Assembly: GCA_009103225.1 (NCBI GenBank)
Contig: RHPI01000385.1
Coordinates: 407,254 to 464,339, forward strand
Direction of reading: 5' to 3'
Length of the DNA: 57,086 bases
Source of the DNA: Chlorokybus atmophyticus
Taxonomy: Eukaryota > Streptophyta > Chlorokybophyceae > Chlorokybales > Chlorokybaceae
Shown: positions 11,547 through 23,735 of the stretch, piece by piece
Layout: every line of letters begins with the position of its first letter
Numbering within the stretch: position 1 is the first letter of the stretch
Translations under genes and position numbers: made by a program
Notes under the pieces: model-generated
The model's input: only the letters and a program-made list of their open reading frames with translations
What the model was told of the DNA's origin: nothing
Databases searched by the model: none

Positions 11547-12476
11547 ACTGTGCTGCTACACTGTAGCCTGAAGCCGTTAATCTGTGCTGCAAACGTGCGT
11601 TTATGTATGAATAAATGCAACAGAAGCATCATGCAATGGAGCCTGTAGTTAGGCGCACTGTGTTTTCAACGCTTAAACATATGGGTTATACCCGGCAATA
11701 TCCCAAGACGGATTCCTTACACAAGGAGTTCACAGTACTATACCCTATGCTTGAACTTACGATTACAAATTCCAACCGACCCTGTTACTTTGGCGTTATG
11801 ACACAATCTATAACTCCAACACGCTGCATTGGAAAAGTGTAGGCTGCACAAATGGTCTCAAAACTATGTCAGTAGAAAGATGCAATACTGCCGATAAGTG
11901 TACATCCATCACTAGTCTACTACGCACATGCAGGGTATTGCAGGGTCACACGTTGCATCATGCACACATCCCATCAGGCAAATGAGCATACACTCGTGAT
12001 TATCTGAGCCAGCGCCGGGTACTATCACTATCTAGCGCACACTGTATACAACTACTAACCCACCCCGCTAGACATGGCAGTAAACATGCAGTCCAATTAT
12101 ACCTGCAACACGCCAAGGTATATGTGTATGTATAGAGTTTATGCTGCCATGCCAAAAGTGTAACCATGGACAACTGCAACGCAAGCTTAGTTGAGTATGA
12201 CCTTTATATGGTACCATGATAGCCATAGCGAAGTTTCAAGCATGCAAGCTGTAGCCTATAGGTGTGCACTCCCTGCATGGCCAAAGTGCAATACCTATAA
12301 TACGTAGGTTACCTTGTATTCGCGTGTGGCGCTGGGTCAGCACAATATACCAAGTTCTGAACCACACTATGCTCCTTGCCAAACACGCATGCTTCATAGA
12401 CACGCATTGACAAGAGGAGTGTGCAACGGGAAAGCATACACATGTACACGGGTGGTGAAACCAACAAGCTGTGTAC
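11547..12476. other. Intergenic region
   Basis: About 930 bases between the 5' end of KDM8 and the 3' end of the telomere-binding-protein gene, both on the minus strand. Fairly AT-rich, without ORFs that look coding. It should hold the KDM8 promoter, possibly a missing first exon, and the 3' UTR of the upstream gene. Confidence 0.6.
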
Positions 12477-15400
12477 TCAAGTTCCTCGGGGTCGCGAGCT
12501 TGATCCGCGATGGCCTGGGGCGCGACCTGGCCTTCCTGGCCCACCGCTGCTACCCTCACGGGATGACAGCTGCCGCACGCGGTCCAGCAGCGGCTCTGGT
12601 ATTTGCATGCCAGCCTGTTGCCAAAACAAAGTGGTTATCAATTTGCATGGCATGTCTGCCAATAAATGCGTGTGCACACATACCGATCGCTGAGGTCGGT
12701 TCCCCTTGGACTCCGACTGCACTCGACTGGCCCTAAGCAAGTTGCGCCACTTGTCCTGCGGGCGAACAATAACAGTCAGTACTGGGGCAAGTCAAACCTC
12801 AACAATCACATGCTAATGCTATACTCAAGCAACAGGCAATAGGCTTACTTTCAAATCAACGGCAGTGCGATACCCAGCTGATGCAAACGACAGCTTCTTT
12901 ATATCCGCCCATTTCCCATTGCCGCACTTCCCGACGCCCTCTACCAACAGCTTGACCTCCATCAGCGACCACGGCCGGTGGTGCTTACGACGAAGACCAC
13001 CAGTTGTCGTGGTGTCATCACCAGACTTTTCATCCTCCCTCTCAATGTCCTTCTGCAGAGTACAGGGCAACACTGTCAACAAACATACAGGACAACCAAA
13101 TGAGCAAACATGCAGCCGATAACGGGAAGGCCCCCGCCGGCTTACTCTCCGCGCCTTGTCCATGTCGCTAGGGCGGCGCCGTGCAACGGGCATGCCATCT
13201 TTATCTTTGCGTTTCTCCGGCGAATGCACTTCTGATGATCGGGCTTTCTTCACGGGTGGCACGCTCCCACCTGATGTTTCCCCTGATTTCCTCTGCATCA
13301 GAAGTTGATGCATAAGTGAACAGCGCTGCACACTTCAAGCCACCCTCCACACAGGCCAACCACCTGTTCAGCTACATACGACATTAGACTAGAAACCCCA
13401 CAATACCTTGCCAGCGCTTTCTTCGTAACCCTTTGACTTCAATGCCGGCTTTTTGTACATGCCTTTCAAGGGCGGGGGGCTTAATGAACCAGCTCTTGCT
13501 TCTCCAACTTTGCCCGCTGCTGCTGGTAAGCTGGACTTGCGGCTCGCTCCACGTGAGGCTATCTGCGCGTGGGCTCTAGCGGATATGCGTGCCGCAGCTT
13601 TAGACTTTTGCTGCGAGTTGAAGGTTGTCGGCATGCTCAGGGTGCTCGCCTCTGTTGGCTGCTCTTCAAACTGATCCAACCCATCTAACGCTGTTTCCGT
13701 GTCCTCATCAAGAGGTGAAGCCGTCGGTGACGGCCCGTCAGGCGGAGAACCAGGCTTGACTGCCTCTGCCAGCTCGTCCTCTGTATAGCGCGGATTGGGT
13801 TTTCTATGCCTTTTGTTATGGTCTGACACATCCGTGCCAGGTGAAAGGACAACAACTTCCTCTGCATCCACGTCATGCGTATGGGCATCATCGTGACGGG
13901 CATGCTCAAGGTGAAGCTGATCTTCAACAGCGGGCTCGTCGCCATCAGCCAGAGGCACTGCATCAACGGCGCCATACTCCCCTTGCTGTTGCTGCTCCTG
14001 CAGCTCACACACATCGTCTTCAAGTACAGTACATTGTAACTCTGCCACTTCATACAGCTGAGCTGTTTCAGCTGGCTGCCCTGCGGGCGCTGTTCGCGGC
14101 GTCAACAACGCACCCAACTCAGCCTCGGGCTCTGCTTCCAGTTCAAGTTCAGGCGCCGGCTCTCGCTCTGGCTCTGGCAGTGGCTGCTGTGCAAGTGAAG
14201 AAGCAGTGATAACAGGTTCTGCAGATTGCACAGCCTCAGATGGCAGGGGCGGGGACGGTATTGCGAGCCGAGAGAGGTTGTCTCTGCGGTGGCCGGCGTG
14301 GGCCTCTCTCAGTCGCCGCTTGAGCCAGTTCTTGTCCTTGACGGACGTGTCGGTGCCATAATAGGAGCGGTAGCGCGAGTGCAGCTCCCTGACGGACATG
14401 CGTTCCAGTGCGGACCCTGAGGGCCCTCTATGTAAGGGTTCTCCTAAGAGAGGGTGTCTCCGTCGGGGACTGCTGGCGCCTGTTGGCATGCCCTGCATTA
14501 GGCCACTTAAGTGGCGAAAACTTCCCGAACCTGCCTCACCATGCGAGTGCACCATGGGCATGGATGCCTCAAACTCGCCACCTTCCTCAAAGTACTTTGG
14601 GTTGGGCCGTCGATGGCGTTTGCCGATTGCGTCAAGCGACCCCGGACCCGCAGAGTCACAATCGTACCCCAATGGATACAACGTAATGGTATCAGAAGCT
14701 GGGTTGTGCTGTCTTGGTTCTGCAGAGGTGCTGCCATTATTCAAGTTGCGCTCCTGCACTTCCACTTTACTCAACATGCGGTTCAACACCTGCAAACCGC
14801 ATGCTTATTATTAACATACGCATAGAGCAACATCATTGGTTTGACACCACACGCATGCAAACTGCTAATTGATGAGTTGTTGTAAACAGGTATCGACATC
14901 AGTGCAACAACACATCACCAATCAAGGATTTGCAGGCAACTAGAGCAATTGCAATACCTCCATGCGAGCAAGAAGTCGGCTTCGCTGCACTTCAGCATCA
15001 GCAATGCCTGCCATCAAACCAACTAGTAAGCACCCACACACACGCAAGACTCTGGTGAATCATGTGAACTTGTGAAGATATGGAGCGCTACTGCCGCATT
15101 GACATGACTCTCACTTGTCATGGTGCGCGGTGTAGCTGCCTCAGCCTGCTCAACATAGGCTTCCAGCTGTGCAATCTCCTCTGGTGTTGCGGGCTGAACG
15201 GTTCCATCATCAGCAATCTGCAAGTGCAAGATGCTATGTAAGTGTCAACGCATAACTATTAAGCCTGCATATGCCAAGCTGTGCTGCACATTACACACTG
15301 AATTGCGCATGAAACTCTGCCATCACACTGCAAGCACATGGCAACGGCCACATGCTTGCATTTCATGTTCCACAACAATGTTTATCATGACAAAATGATT

Positions 15401-15674
15401 TGCATTGCAGCTTGGCACGCGCGGACACTGACTTGAGTATCGGCTGAACACCAAACTGTAAGTAGCAGGCAGTGCATAGATACAACGCGGATATGTACAG
15501 CCAGCAGCACCAGCACCCAACAACACCAGTAGTACTACTACTGGTGGGTGAAAAAACCAATCTTGCGTACGTTACCTTGACTAGCTTGTAGAGCATTCGC
15601 GGGCTGGGGCCAACATCCATAGGGGAAACGGAAGGATACACCATGGTGTCGCCCTCTTTGTCCTCGTCGTCCAT
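12477..15674 (-). CDS. Telomere-repeat-binding (telobox Myb) protein, TRF-like
   Basis: Eight exons join without phase conflict: 15674-15576, 15217-15115, 15007-14958, 14789-13407, 13292-13146, 13052-12849, 12755-12684 and 12614-12477, coding 731 residues. The N-terminus (MDDEDKEGDTMVYPSVS) is followed by acidic helices. One huge exon encodes 461 residues that are acidic and mostly disordered, with a basic motif occurring twice (KRHRRPNPKYFEEGG near 14620, KRHRKPNPRYTEDEL near 13800). Near the C-terminus lies a single Myb domain, RPWSLMEVKLLVEGVGKCG, GKWADIKKLSF and YRTAVDLKDKWRNLLRAS. The VDLKDKWRN helix is the telobox signature of plant telomere-binding TRFL/TBP proteins, so binding of double-stranded TTTAGGG-type DNA in the nucleus is expected. 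It could also act as a transcription factor on telobox promoters. The tail is Gly/Arg/Pro-rich. Confidence 0.88.
15524..15546. repeat. Short perfect hairpin in intron 1 of the TRF-like gene
   Basis: Eleven-base arms (CACCAGTAGTA and its complement) around one base. Small; may be chance. Confidence 0.6.
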
Positions 15675-15850
15675 TGTTTACCGCGGTCCTTACATGGTTG
15701 ACACTACCTCAATTGGATATGCTGTGAAACAAGAAAGCCAAGTGAGGCTCCACGCGGTGACAATTGTACTAGCAGAGCGCCACCATGACAATTGGAGGAG
15801 CTGTAGTTCACATCACAGCACAGGGTTATACATATGCACCTGTCTACAAC

Positions 15851-16027
15851 CTACAGCGCAAGCAACACAATTAAAGCCATAAAAGCATGGACAGACATGC
15901 ACGTGATAGGGCTTTTTTCAGACCTGCCCAACAACCGAAACTCTTGAGTGTGAGCCCACTTGCCAGCAGTTTGATAGGACAACCGTTCTGCCCTGACCGA
16001 GACGGTCTCAAGCCGCTCGCTGCACAC
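15851..16027 (-). CDS. Unidentified minus-strand exon (possible C-terminus)
   Basis: After a good acceptor (TACGTTCTCAG) an open frame reads VCSERLETVSVRAERLSYQT and then AGKWAHTQEFR. It either splices out at a GT near 15923 or continues to TAG at 15851-15853 with a hydrophobic end (HAFMALIVLLAL). The amphipathic, charged start looks coding, but I recognise no family. A likely upstream exon of the same gene lies at about 16790-16610. Confidence 0.35.
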   Translation of the reverse strand: MCSERLETVSVRAERLSYQTAGKWAHTQEFRLLGRSEKSPITCMSVHAFMALIVLLAL

Positions 16028-16607
16028 CTGAGAACGTAGGATCAGAACAATGTTGCTGCCTGCAAAGGTTTGCCAAGCTTTTCTTGTCCTCCGAAAACTG
16101 TATGTAGCTTAACCTACAAAGCACCAAAAAAACGCCAGGCTTGCTCAATGTTGCTGAAATCGGGATGTTGATTAACACTGCTCGTTGATTACTACAAACC
16201 ATCACCTTACAACGCCTACTAAACAATGCAGTCTCAGCAAGCGTCACAGTTACGCTTTTAGCATGTAATGGTTTTGCACATCAGGTGCGTGGCATTGATT
16301 GAACGGTTCAATCATACAACCAAAGCACCTCATTTTGCCACTACAGTGCCAGCAAATCTCCGCTGCACGATCCACACACTTGCCTGAACAACAAACGGCT
16401 TCCTCCACAATGCAAGCATCGATGTTATCTCTACACAGACAACTATAAAACGTATGCAAGACGGGTGTCAGCCGGCCTGGCATGGCCAGACTAGCATGGT
16501 GCGAAGCAGCCAGCAGCAAATCTGGCCACACGGCTATAGCAACAAGCATTGCGTAAACACTCGGAGAGACAGGCCTGAAAAGCATAAAGTTAGTGTCTGC
16601 TTACCAG

Positions 16608-16790
16608 CTTTCCAAACCCAGCGTCACCCGCCAGCCACCGCCCCGTCCTCACGACCGCCGCCGCCACCACCGCCGGACGCCACGCCGGAACAGTGTACGG
16701 GCTAAGCTTAGGGTTGGCTGTGGCACAGGCTGTGTACCACTCGATCGCCGCAGTCTACCATTCGACCTCGGAGCTCTTCGCGCAGGCCTC
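16608..16790 (-). CDS. Possible exon of the same unidentified minus-strand gene
   Basis: Open minus-strand frame (EWYTACATANPKLSPYTV, then AWRPAVVAAAVVRTGRWLAG) ending at a strong donor (CTG|GTAAGC near 16605). The plus strand is also open here (LGLAVAQAVYHSIAAVYHST), so the strand is not certain. Exons between this and 16027 could not be phased. Confidence 0.25.
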
Positions 16791-17724
16791 TGAGGGGAGG
16801 CTCAAAGTCTGAGCACAGACGCTGTCTGGCGGGGAACTTGTATACACTAGGGGAAGGGGACGCCTTAGTCTGAGGGCCTCAAACCTTGTATGGCATGCGG
16901 CAGGTCCAGTGCAGAGAACTCCAGCCTGGTACAGGTGGTTCACCCGCCATTCGCCGGAACATCAGCAACTTGCCTCCATTGCGCTGCCTGCCTCCTGCCG
17001 CACTAGCACGCACGCACATTTTGCTAATCCTCTTTGTACATGTTCTCAGTGCTTCAAGTGCTCGTTAATTGCTGGTTTGTTTGGCCAATGACTTAGCACA
17101 TTTCGCACTTATGCACTGGGTATGCAGGTATCATGCGGAAGCACTGTCCTGCTGCTTCGTCTCCCGCCTTTGCATCCAGATTCGCGTGCTCTGAGCTTGG
17201 GGAACGTACTGCCTGACGTTGGCCCTTATGGCCCTGTAGACATTGTTATGTGTGGCCTTTCGCGAGTCTGCCTGAGCATGCCTTCGTTGATGTGGGGAAC
17301 ACATAGCAAGCGCACACAAGTCGCTGACGAGAGTTGTATGCAAGCGCATCAGTAAACACCAGCGAAGCATGGCATCGATGAAGCAACACTAGGGGCCCAG
17401 GCTGAGCTAGACAATGGCAACAAGAGGACAAGACGTGCACGTGTGCACTCACGACAGAAGCACCAAACACATAACAAGAGACTGTTGCATTGATGCCAGC
17501 ACATCACCAGCACGTCAGCTCAACATCTGGATGATTGTAGCATCACTAAGGAGGTATTAAGCTGCACGTGCGTGCCTGTGTCTGCTACCTGGCGTCTGTT
17601 TGCTTGCTATTGTATGCACGCTGGACATGCCCAATGCGCATGGACGGACCATATCATACGCAACTCTTTGCTGTCACATACAGTCCTCAACGAGCACATC
17701 GCCCTATATGCTTGGGTAAGCAGC
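16791..17724. other. Region without a recognised gene
   Basis: About 930 bases downstream of the kelch gene on the minus strand. A minus-strand ORF at 17370-17131 (ending QSTRIWMQRRETKQ) is open on composition but matches nothing I know. It should contain the kelch 3' UTR. Confidence 0.45.
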
Positions 17725-19830
17725 CTATGCTGCTGAGCCTTTGTCGTGTTGAATGTACCGGTACACGTCAGCAAGCTTTTGCTTGCCAGCATCACCGCCG
17801 AATATCAGCATGGAGTCGCCAACGGCCACGGCTGTATGTGCGAATCGCGGACAAGGGCCTTGCGCCTGTGGCTGAACAGCATGCCACATGCCAGAACCTG
17901 CAGGGATTGCACAGTGTTATTGTTGGTGCACGTGCGACCTGCATGCCCAAAGAGCGAGCTATGCTCACCAAAACAAAATGCATGGAGGTCATTTACAGGG
18001 TGGACATCCTTCCGGCCGCCATCATTGCCGCCGAAAACGTACATCCTGTAAGACCAACAGGTTGTCAAAAGCTGCTAACAGGAAGACATGCCTGGTGTGC
18101 TTAGGCAGCATCTAATTGAATGATACAATATCTCTGACTCAACCTTACCAGTGTCCAATGACAGCGGCTGAATGGTCATGTCTTGCAGCAGGCGCGTCTC
18201 CTTCACATACCACCTGCCTCCAACTATTCTGCTCTGCACACACAAGATGACATTGACATAAAGCCTGGCCAACAGGCTGCAAGTCAGTCATGAAGTGCCT
18301 CCACATGCACGTGAAGAGTGCTTACCAATATCGTAGCAGTACAAGTCTGCCATATTCTTAGAATCGCTTGAACGCGTGTTACCCCCAAATATGTACATAC
18401 AGGAATTGTACAGCACTGCTGAGTGCCGCCACCGAGGTGGTGGCAGTGCACCTTCTGGCTTGAGTGCAGTCCATTGCGATGTCTCTGCGCGTTACATGTA
18501 AATAGCGTGCACATGAGGGTGGGAAGAGCGCCAAGCGCAGCGGCACAACAATGCTGCATAGTTGTTTGACACTGCTGGGACCTGTGCATGTTCAAGCTAC
18601 ACCAAAACACATGCATCTCTGCCAAACAAAAGTACTGACCAAAGTTGAATACATGCAACTCGTTGGTGCTGCTGCCAGCAAAGTAGCCTCCAAATAAATA
18701 CCTGCACGTTCAGCGTTGATGCAAGCCCTGAAACTGCATGCAAGCAGGCGCAGCAAGCATGCGTAAAGCAGAATAAACGCACATCTTATCATTGTATACG
18801 ACTGTTGTGTGCCCATGGCGTCCACTAGGTACATCACCGGTGCCGGTAATGCGACCCCACTTGGACGTTTCTGGCGAGACAAGTTGCATATTGGTCTCTC
18901 GCAAGACAACATAGTGATGTGAGCCATGCAACGCGCTCCTGCTGAACAAAAATCTCTTACCAAAATCATAGACATACATGTCGTTCTTCGCCATGTCCCC
19001 ACCGCCAGCTCCCAATGTCCACTGGAATCCACAAAGGCCATCAGAAGTCACATCAAGCGACTGCACAGAACCAAAATGCATTCCGTCCGCTCAGCCTACC
19101 GGGTAGCCTGAAACACAACAACAGCGCACTTGCTGTCCTGCAGATACCACCTGCACCCTCACCTTTGCAAAAGAGGGAAATGAAGGGAAGCCGCCAAAAA
19201 TGTACACACGACCGGAACGCGCCACTGCAGTATGGTAAGTTCTCTCATCGGGAGCCATTCCCGTAGGCAGGCGAAGTTGCCATTCCGCTGTGGCTGTACG
19301 CAGCAATACAGACCATATATACACAAGTCAATGAATCCTGCTAAGCACAGCGCTATGCAATCAAGGCGCAACATGGCTGTCAATAGCCAGCAGGGGACAA
19401 GCGTGCAATGCATCTCAGCTAGCGATAAGACACCCTGTACTTTTCGCAGGGGAATGTGACTTGCCTGTTGAGAAGGTCCACAAGTCGTGACTGGCAGCGC
19501 TAGAGCTACCACCGAAGACAACCATGTTGTCATTGACTACTGTAGCGGCATGCATGCTGCATGGCTGTGGCTGCCATTCTGAGCGGAAACGCAACTGCTG
19601 CCATGTGCCTGTTGACAAACCAAACACCCACATAAACATGGGCATACAGCATTGCATTCAGTCGTGCATAAGAGGCCTCTGTCTGCTTCTGACATCGATC
19701 AAAGCCTAAGAACGAAGCACCATGCAGCGACCACAGCACAATCACCAGAGTCTGGAGGGCGGCCGACAGCCATGCGCTCCACTTGCTCGCTCGACTGGCT
19801 GACAGTAGGAGCTTCTGCCTCACCGGACAT
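17725..19830 (-). CDS. Kelch-repeat beta-propeller protein
   Basis: Ten exons join in phase: 19830-19746, 19608-19465, 19293-19163, 19060-18961, 18897-18783, 18701-18640, 18484-18326, 18233-18149, 18045-17969 and 17897-17725 (TAG), giving 376 residues. Six kelch cores are visible: NMVVFGGSSS, RVYIFGGFPS, KMYLFGGYFA, CMYIFGGNTR, WMYVFGGNDG and SMLIFGGDAG. Each is preceded by a W-containing strand and R-x-x-H-(S/T)-A/T type residues (YHTAV, HGHTTVVY, RHSAVLY, RHDHSAAV, RFAHTAVAV). This fits one six-bladed propeller and no other domain. Such proteins are scaffolds or substrate adaptors; the partner is unknown. Intron 2 has a GC donor (ACAG|GCAAGT at 19464). The stop assumes no splicing at a GT inside the last exon. 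Confidence 0.9.
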
Positions 19831-20435
19831 TGCACCACCTTAAACTGAGCAAGTGCTCAAGCTCAAACGCTCAACCAACGCGAAACCTACGTCAACACCT
19901 AAACGCTGAGCTGCAATGCTGCTGGAATAGCAATGACGCGTTCGTTGCAACGCAGGCTGCGCGCGCCATGTAAACCAGCAACTCAGACAGCAAATTCCTC
20001 CAACACAAGCAATGCCAGCGATTCGTTCACCGCCGTCGTCGCCGCCGCCAGTGCTCCCGCCAATGCACACAAGCCGCCACGCGTCCCTTTGATGCACGCC
20101 GCAGGTTCAGTGCCTTAATAGGCCGGCATTCAGTGCCTTAACGTGCACTTTCAGCGAGCAGCAGCGGCCTTATTGTTGCCACTCAGCGAGTTAACAGTCT
20201 ATTGTGAGCCGGTCCAGAGCATTCAGTGTCTGAACGGCATGAGTTAAGTGTCTTAACGCGTACATATGCCGCCGCCGCCGCCGCCGCATTGTCGTGGTTG
20301 CATTGCGTGTAGGCGAGGAGGCGAGCGACACAGAGAGAAAGCTTACAGCAGCTTGGGGTGCTGTGAGGCGCTGACTGGGGTGGTATGGTGGGGGTGCAGG
20401 GGGTAGCAGGGACTATGTGTCCGTCGTCATGCGTC
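19831..20435. promoter_or_regulatory. Bidirectional intergenic region, kelch / ERA
   Basis: About 600 bases between the start codons of two divergent genes. It contains the words GTGCCTTAA / GTCTTAACG repeated near 20112, 20131 and 20250, and a (CCG)n run at about 20267-20286. Core promoter positions cannot be read from sequence. Confidence 0.5.
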
Positions 20436-22924
20436 ATGCAAACCACGACGACGCTACCGCTGCTGCTAGTGGGTCGCTCTTCCTGGTTGGCTGGACAGCG
20501 CCGGCCTGAGCGCAGGAGGTCACACGGACAGCAGCAATGCTGGTCTCTGCATAGCTGCTTGCCAAGGTACTGAAGTTTACGTGTCTACAGTGCCATGCAC
20601 ACAGCACAAGCTTGGTGCAGTATCAGCCAATTCTGCAAATGTGCAACACCACTCATGTGTTTGAGGTCATACTTTCGTGTTGCGTTACCAGCAAGTCGAG
20701 CTGAATTTTGAAAGGACACTTAGGCTTCGCAGTCACCACTCCCTTTGCATGTGACTGCGCGAGTATGTTGTACCCCAGCATTGTCAGCTGCACACTGTGC
20801 TAAGAGCATGCAATTCACTTCATTGGAACAACACATGGTCCGCCCATTCATTCGCCCAAACAGGAAACCAGTAGCCGCAGGCCGCGTATTCGATGCACAC
20901 TTATGACATAATCCTTGCACTGAATAAGCACCCCCTGGGTATGTCGTGGTTTGAATGGGACAACATAATCAGACGAGGATGCAACAGCCCTTCCCCCTGG
21001 TGTCGCTGGTGATGCTGCAATGTGCACTTCCAGCAATGGTTCACGTTGAGAACAGCATGCGTAACAGCGTACTCTTCGCCATGCAGTACACGGCGAACAT
21101 GTGCGACGATCGCGGTAGATGCTCAAGAAGCTGTTGCCGGTCCCCGAAGACCCCAGCCTAACCGGACCCCCAGGGCCAAGGGTAATGAACAGTCCAGGAC
21201 CAAGGGTAATGAACAGTCCAAAGGCGATGACAATGCGGCACAGGAGCTTCGGTCACCACCAGGACACAAAAGTGGTACGTCAGCTGACGCAGCTGTGTGC
21301 ATGTTGCCTGCAGTGTGGTGTTTATGTTTGATACAAGCGTCTGCTGTCAAAAGGGTTCTTGTCTAGCGGAGAATTGCTTGCCATAAGCACTGCCGTGCAG
21401 GTTGGTCTAAGCGCCATGCTGCTTGCAATGTAGGGTACATAGCACTTATGGGGAAGCCAAATGCTGGGAAGAGCACGCTACTGAATGCAATCATTGGTCA
21501 AAAGCTGGCGATTGTTACTCGCAAGCCACAGACTACGCGGCACAGGATACTAGGAATCTTGTCAGATGATGACTCCCAGGTACGTACAGTACTCATATTG
21601 AGTTGCCAACAGGTTTCCATGATAGCCAGGCATGCGCTCACAGGTTCAAAGGCTCAGTGTCGCTTCACATATCTGCGGCTTGGCTGCATGCCTGGTTGCG
21701 CATCTCTGTGCTGACATGTTTTGCATGCAGGCGCTTTTTATGGACACTCCTGGTGTCATGAAGGAAAAGCGCACCAAATTGGATGAAATGATGATGACGT
21801 CATGCAAGACAGCTTTGCTTAGTGCTGACTTGCTGGTGTTGATTGTTGATGCTACAGCGGAGCGTGAATCTGCACTACCTGAGTTGCCACAGGTATCATA
21901 CAGTGCACGATGCTACAAGTAGTCGGCAATCATGCAGATCTGCATGTCTGCTTACTGTCAGTTGGGTTCTGCCTATGTTTTGCACACTGTGCGGTTGCAT
22001 GCCCTGTTGGCACCATCACTATCCAAGGTCACAAGCAGCATGTGATAGGCCAATGTCATGTGTGCAGGTTGAAAGCATGCCAAAGACCCTTCTTGTACTT
22101 AATAAAGTTGACTTGTTGGCGGCTCGGAGTTTGCCAGACCTGGTCGAGTGGTACAGTCAGAATACACAAGCGGATGCAGTGTTTCCGATTTCCGCCAAGC
22201 AGAACATTGGTGTTCCAGATATTGTCTCTTGGGTTAAGAACAACTTGCCCCTTGGTCCAGCTTTCTATCCAAAGGACATCGTCAGCGAGCATCCGGAGCG
22301 GTTCTTTATTGCCGAAATCATTAGGGAAAAGGTATCCACAGCATTTGCCTGATCCAGCTGGTCTGCTGTGTGGTGTTGCAGCTGTTGGTTGTGCTGTTGC
22401 TTTGTTCATCTCTTACATACTGTGTGTGGTTGGGTTCTTCTTACGTCTGCACATGCCAGGTATTCGACTTGTACTCCGAAGAAGTGCCATACTCAACGCA
22501 AGTGAACGTTTACAACTATATTGCACGAGGAGCAAATCAGAAGGACTATGTTGGTGTGAGGATAATCGTGGAACGCGAAACACAAAAACGAATATTGATT
22601 GGCAAGGTATGATGTATTGTTGCTTTAAAGTGGGTTACTAGCAAGTTGCTCGAGCATATGCTGTCAGCTGCCCTGGTTGCCGGGTTTTTGCTCCTTCCAG
22701 CTATGATAGCAGCTCTCGCCGTTGGACGGGTGTCAATCAGCGCTTACTGCATGCAGGGTGGCAATGCATTAAAGGCACTGGCATCCGCAGCGCGCGTGGA
22801 CATAGAGGAGTTTGTTGGCAAGGGTGTGTTCATGGACATGAAGGTGGAGGTGCAGGAGAACTGGAGGGCAGATACCAAGCTCCTCACAAATTTTGGCTAC
22901 AAGACCACACCCAAAGCTGCCTAA
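20436..22924 (+). CDS. ERA: Organellar GTPase ERA
   Basis: Supported exons: 20436-20566 (transit peptide), 20973-21038, 21119-21274, 21434-21579, 21731-21892, 22068-22331, 22460-22606 and 22757-22924 (TAA); a short exon near 20864 probably links the first two. G motifs in order: GKPNAGKS (G1), PQTTRHR (G2), DTPG (G3), NKVD (G4), SAK (G5). These are followed by [20 protein letters not shown] and a KH domain with the RNA-binding loop IGKGGNALK. The residues match chloroplast ERA of plants closely. It should bind the 3' end of small-subunit rRNA and assist ribosome assembly in plastid or mitochondrion; the Arg/Ser-rich leader fits import. The linker before G1 contains a 24-nt tandem duplication encoding KGNEQS twice. 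The phase of the N-terminal exons is partly unresolved. Confidence 0.92.
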
Positions 22925-23573
22925 GCATTGCTGCTTGTGCTGGTAGTGCAGTGTAAGCTGGATGTGCTGATGCTTGACAGCTGCTGTCAGTCTTGTTCAA
23001 AACGCCCCGCGTGTGCGTATGCTCATGGCTCTTGATCATTGGATCCCGTGCTTTGGCATCGAGTCACTCGAGTCAGCACTCAAAGCTGGGTTTTCACCTC
23101 CACTGGCCCTACTATCGCTGGCCCCAGTGCAGTCCAATGTGCATCGCATGGGTTGGAGCTGCGTAGGCGGTGGTGTGTGGTGGAGTGACTGTGCTGTTAC
23201 TAACACAACACTCAACATATCTTCATTGCATAAGGTTAAGTGAAGCTACCAGTGTACAGGATTCATGACATGATGTTGTGCACACGCAACACCATGCTAC
23301 ATGCACACCATTCAACCATCGCACGCACACGGTTACACGATTCACCAAGTAGTTACCACCGGGCTAATATCTATTGCACTACCCTATATATACTAGCCCT
23401 CCAAGGTAGGCATGCATGCACATTTACAACTGAACACAGCCCCGTTCAGATACTTGCCTAGGCAGGGCCCCACAACCGGACAGCCTCATCTCTCAATCCG
23501 CCAAGTTGAAGGTGGTGGTCTCCCAATTCCATTAGGGTCATACGTGTTTCTACGGTAACATTTTAGGTGGGAG

Positions 23574-23735
23574 ATGGTGCAGCTGTTACGGGGTATGGTG
23601 GCTGAGGGCTATCACATGCGGGCTTTGCTGGGAAAGTTGCGGGCAAAGATGTACCAAATGCAAGGGAAGGTGTACGATATGTCTTACCAGCAGCTGTACG
23701 TCATGGTGGCTACACGGTGTAACACCTCAACATAG
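23574..23735 (+). CDS. Short Met-rich open frame, unidentified
   Basis: From ATG 23574 the frame reads MVQLLRGMVAEGYHMRALLG and continues KLRAKMYQMQGKVYDM to TAG at 23733-23735 (53 residues). Nine Met in 53 and amphipathic spacing look more like protein than the flanks. An acceptor-like ATTTTAG precedes it and GTGAG follows the stop, so it may be an exon or a worn transposon fragment. No family recognised. Confidence 0.25.
   Translation: MVQLLRGMVAEGYHMRALLGKLRAKMYQMQGKVYDMSYQQLYVMVATRCNTST

Noticed and set aside
17131-17370. Minus-strand ORF ending near 17131
   Set aside because: Open on composition, but no homology and no phase-compatible partner exons found.
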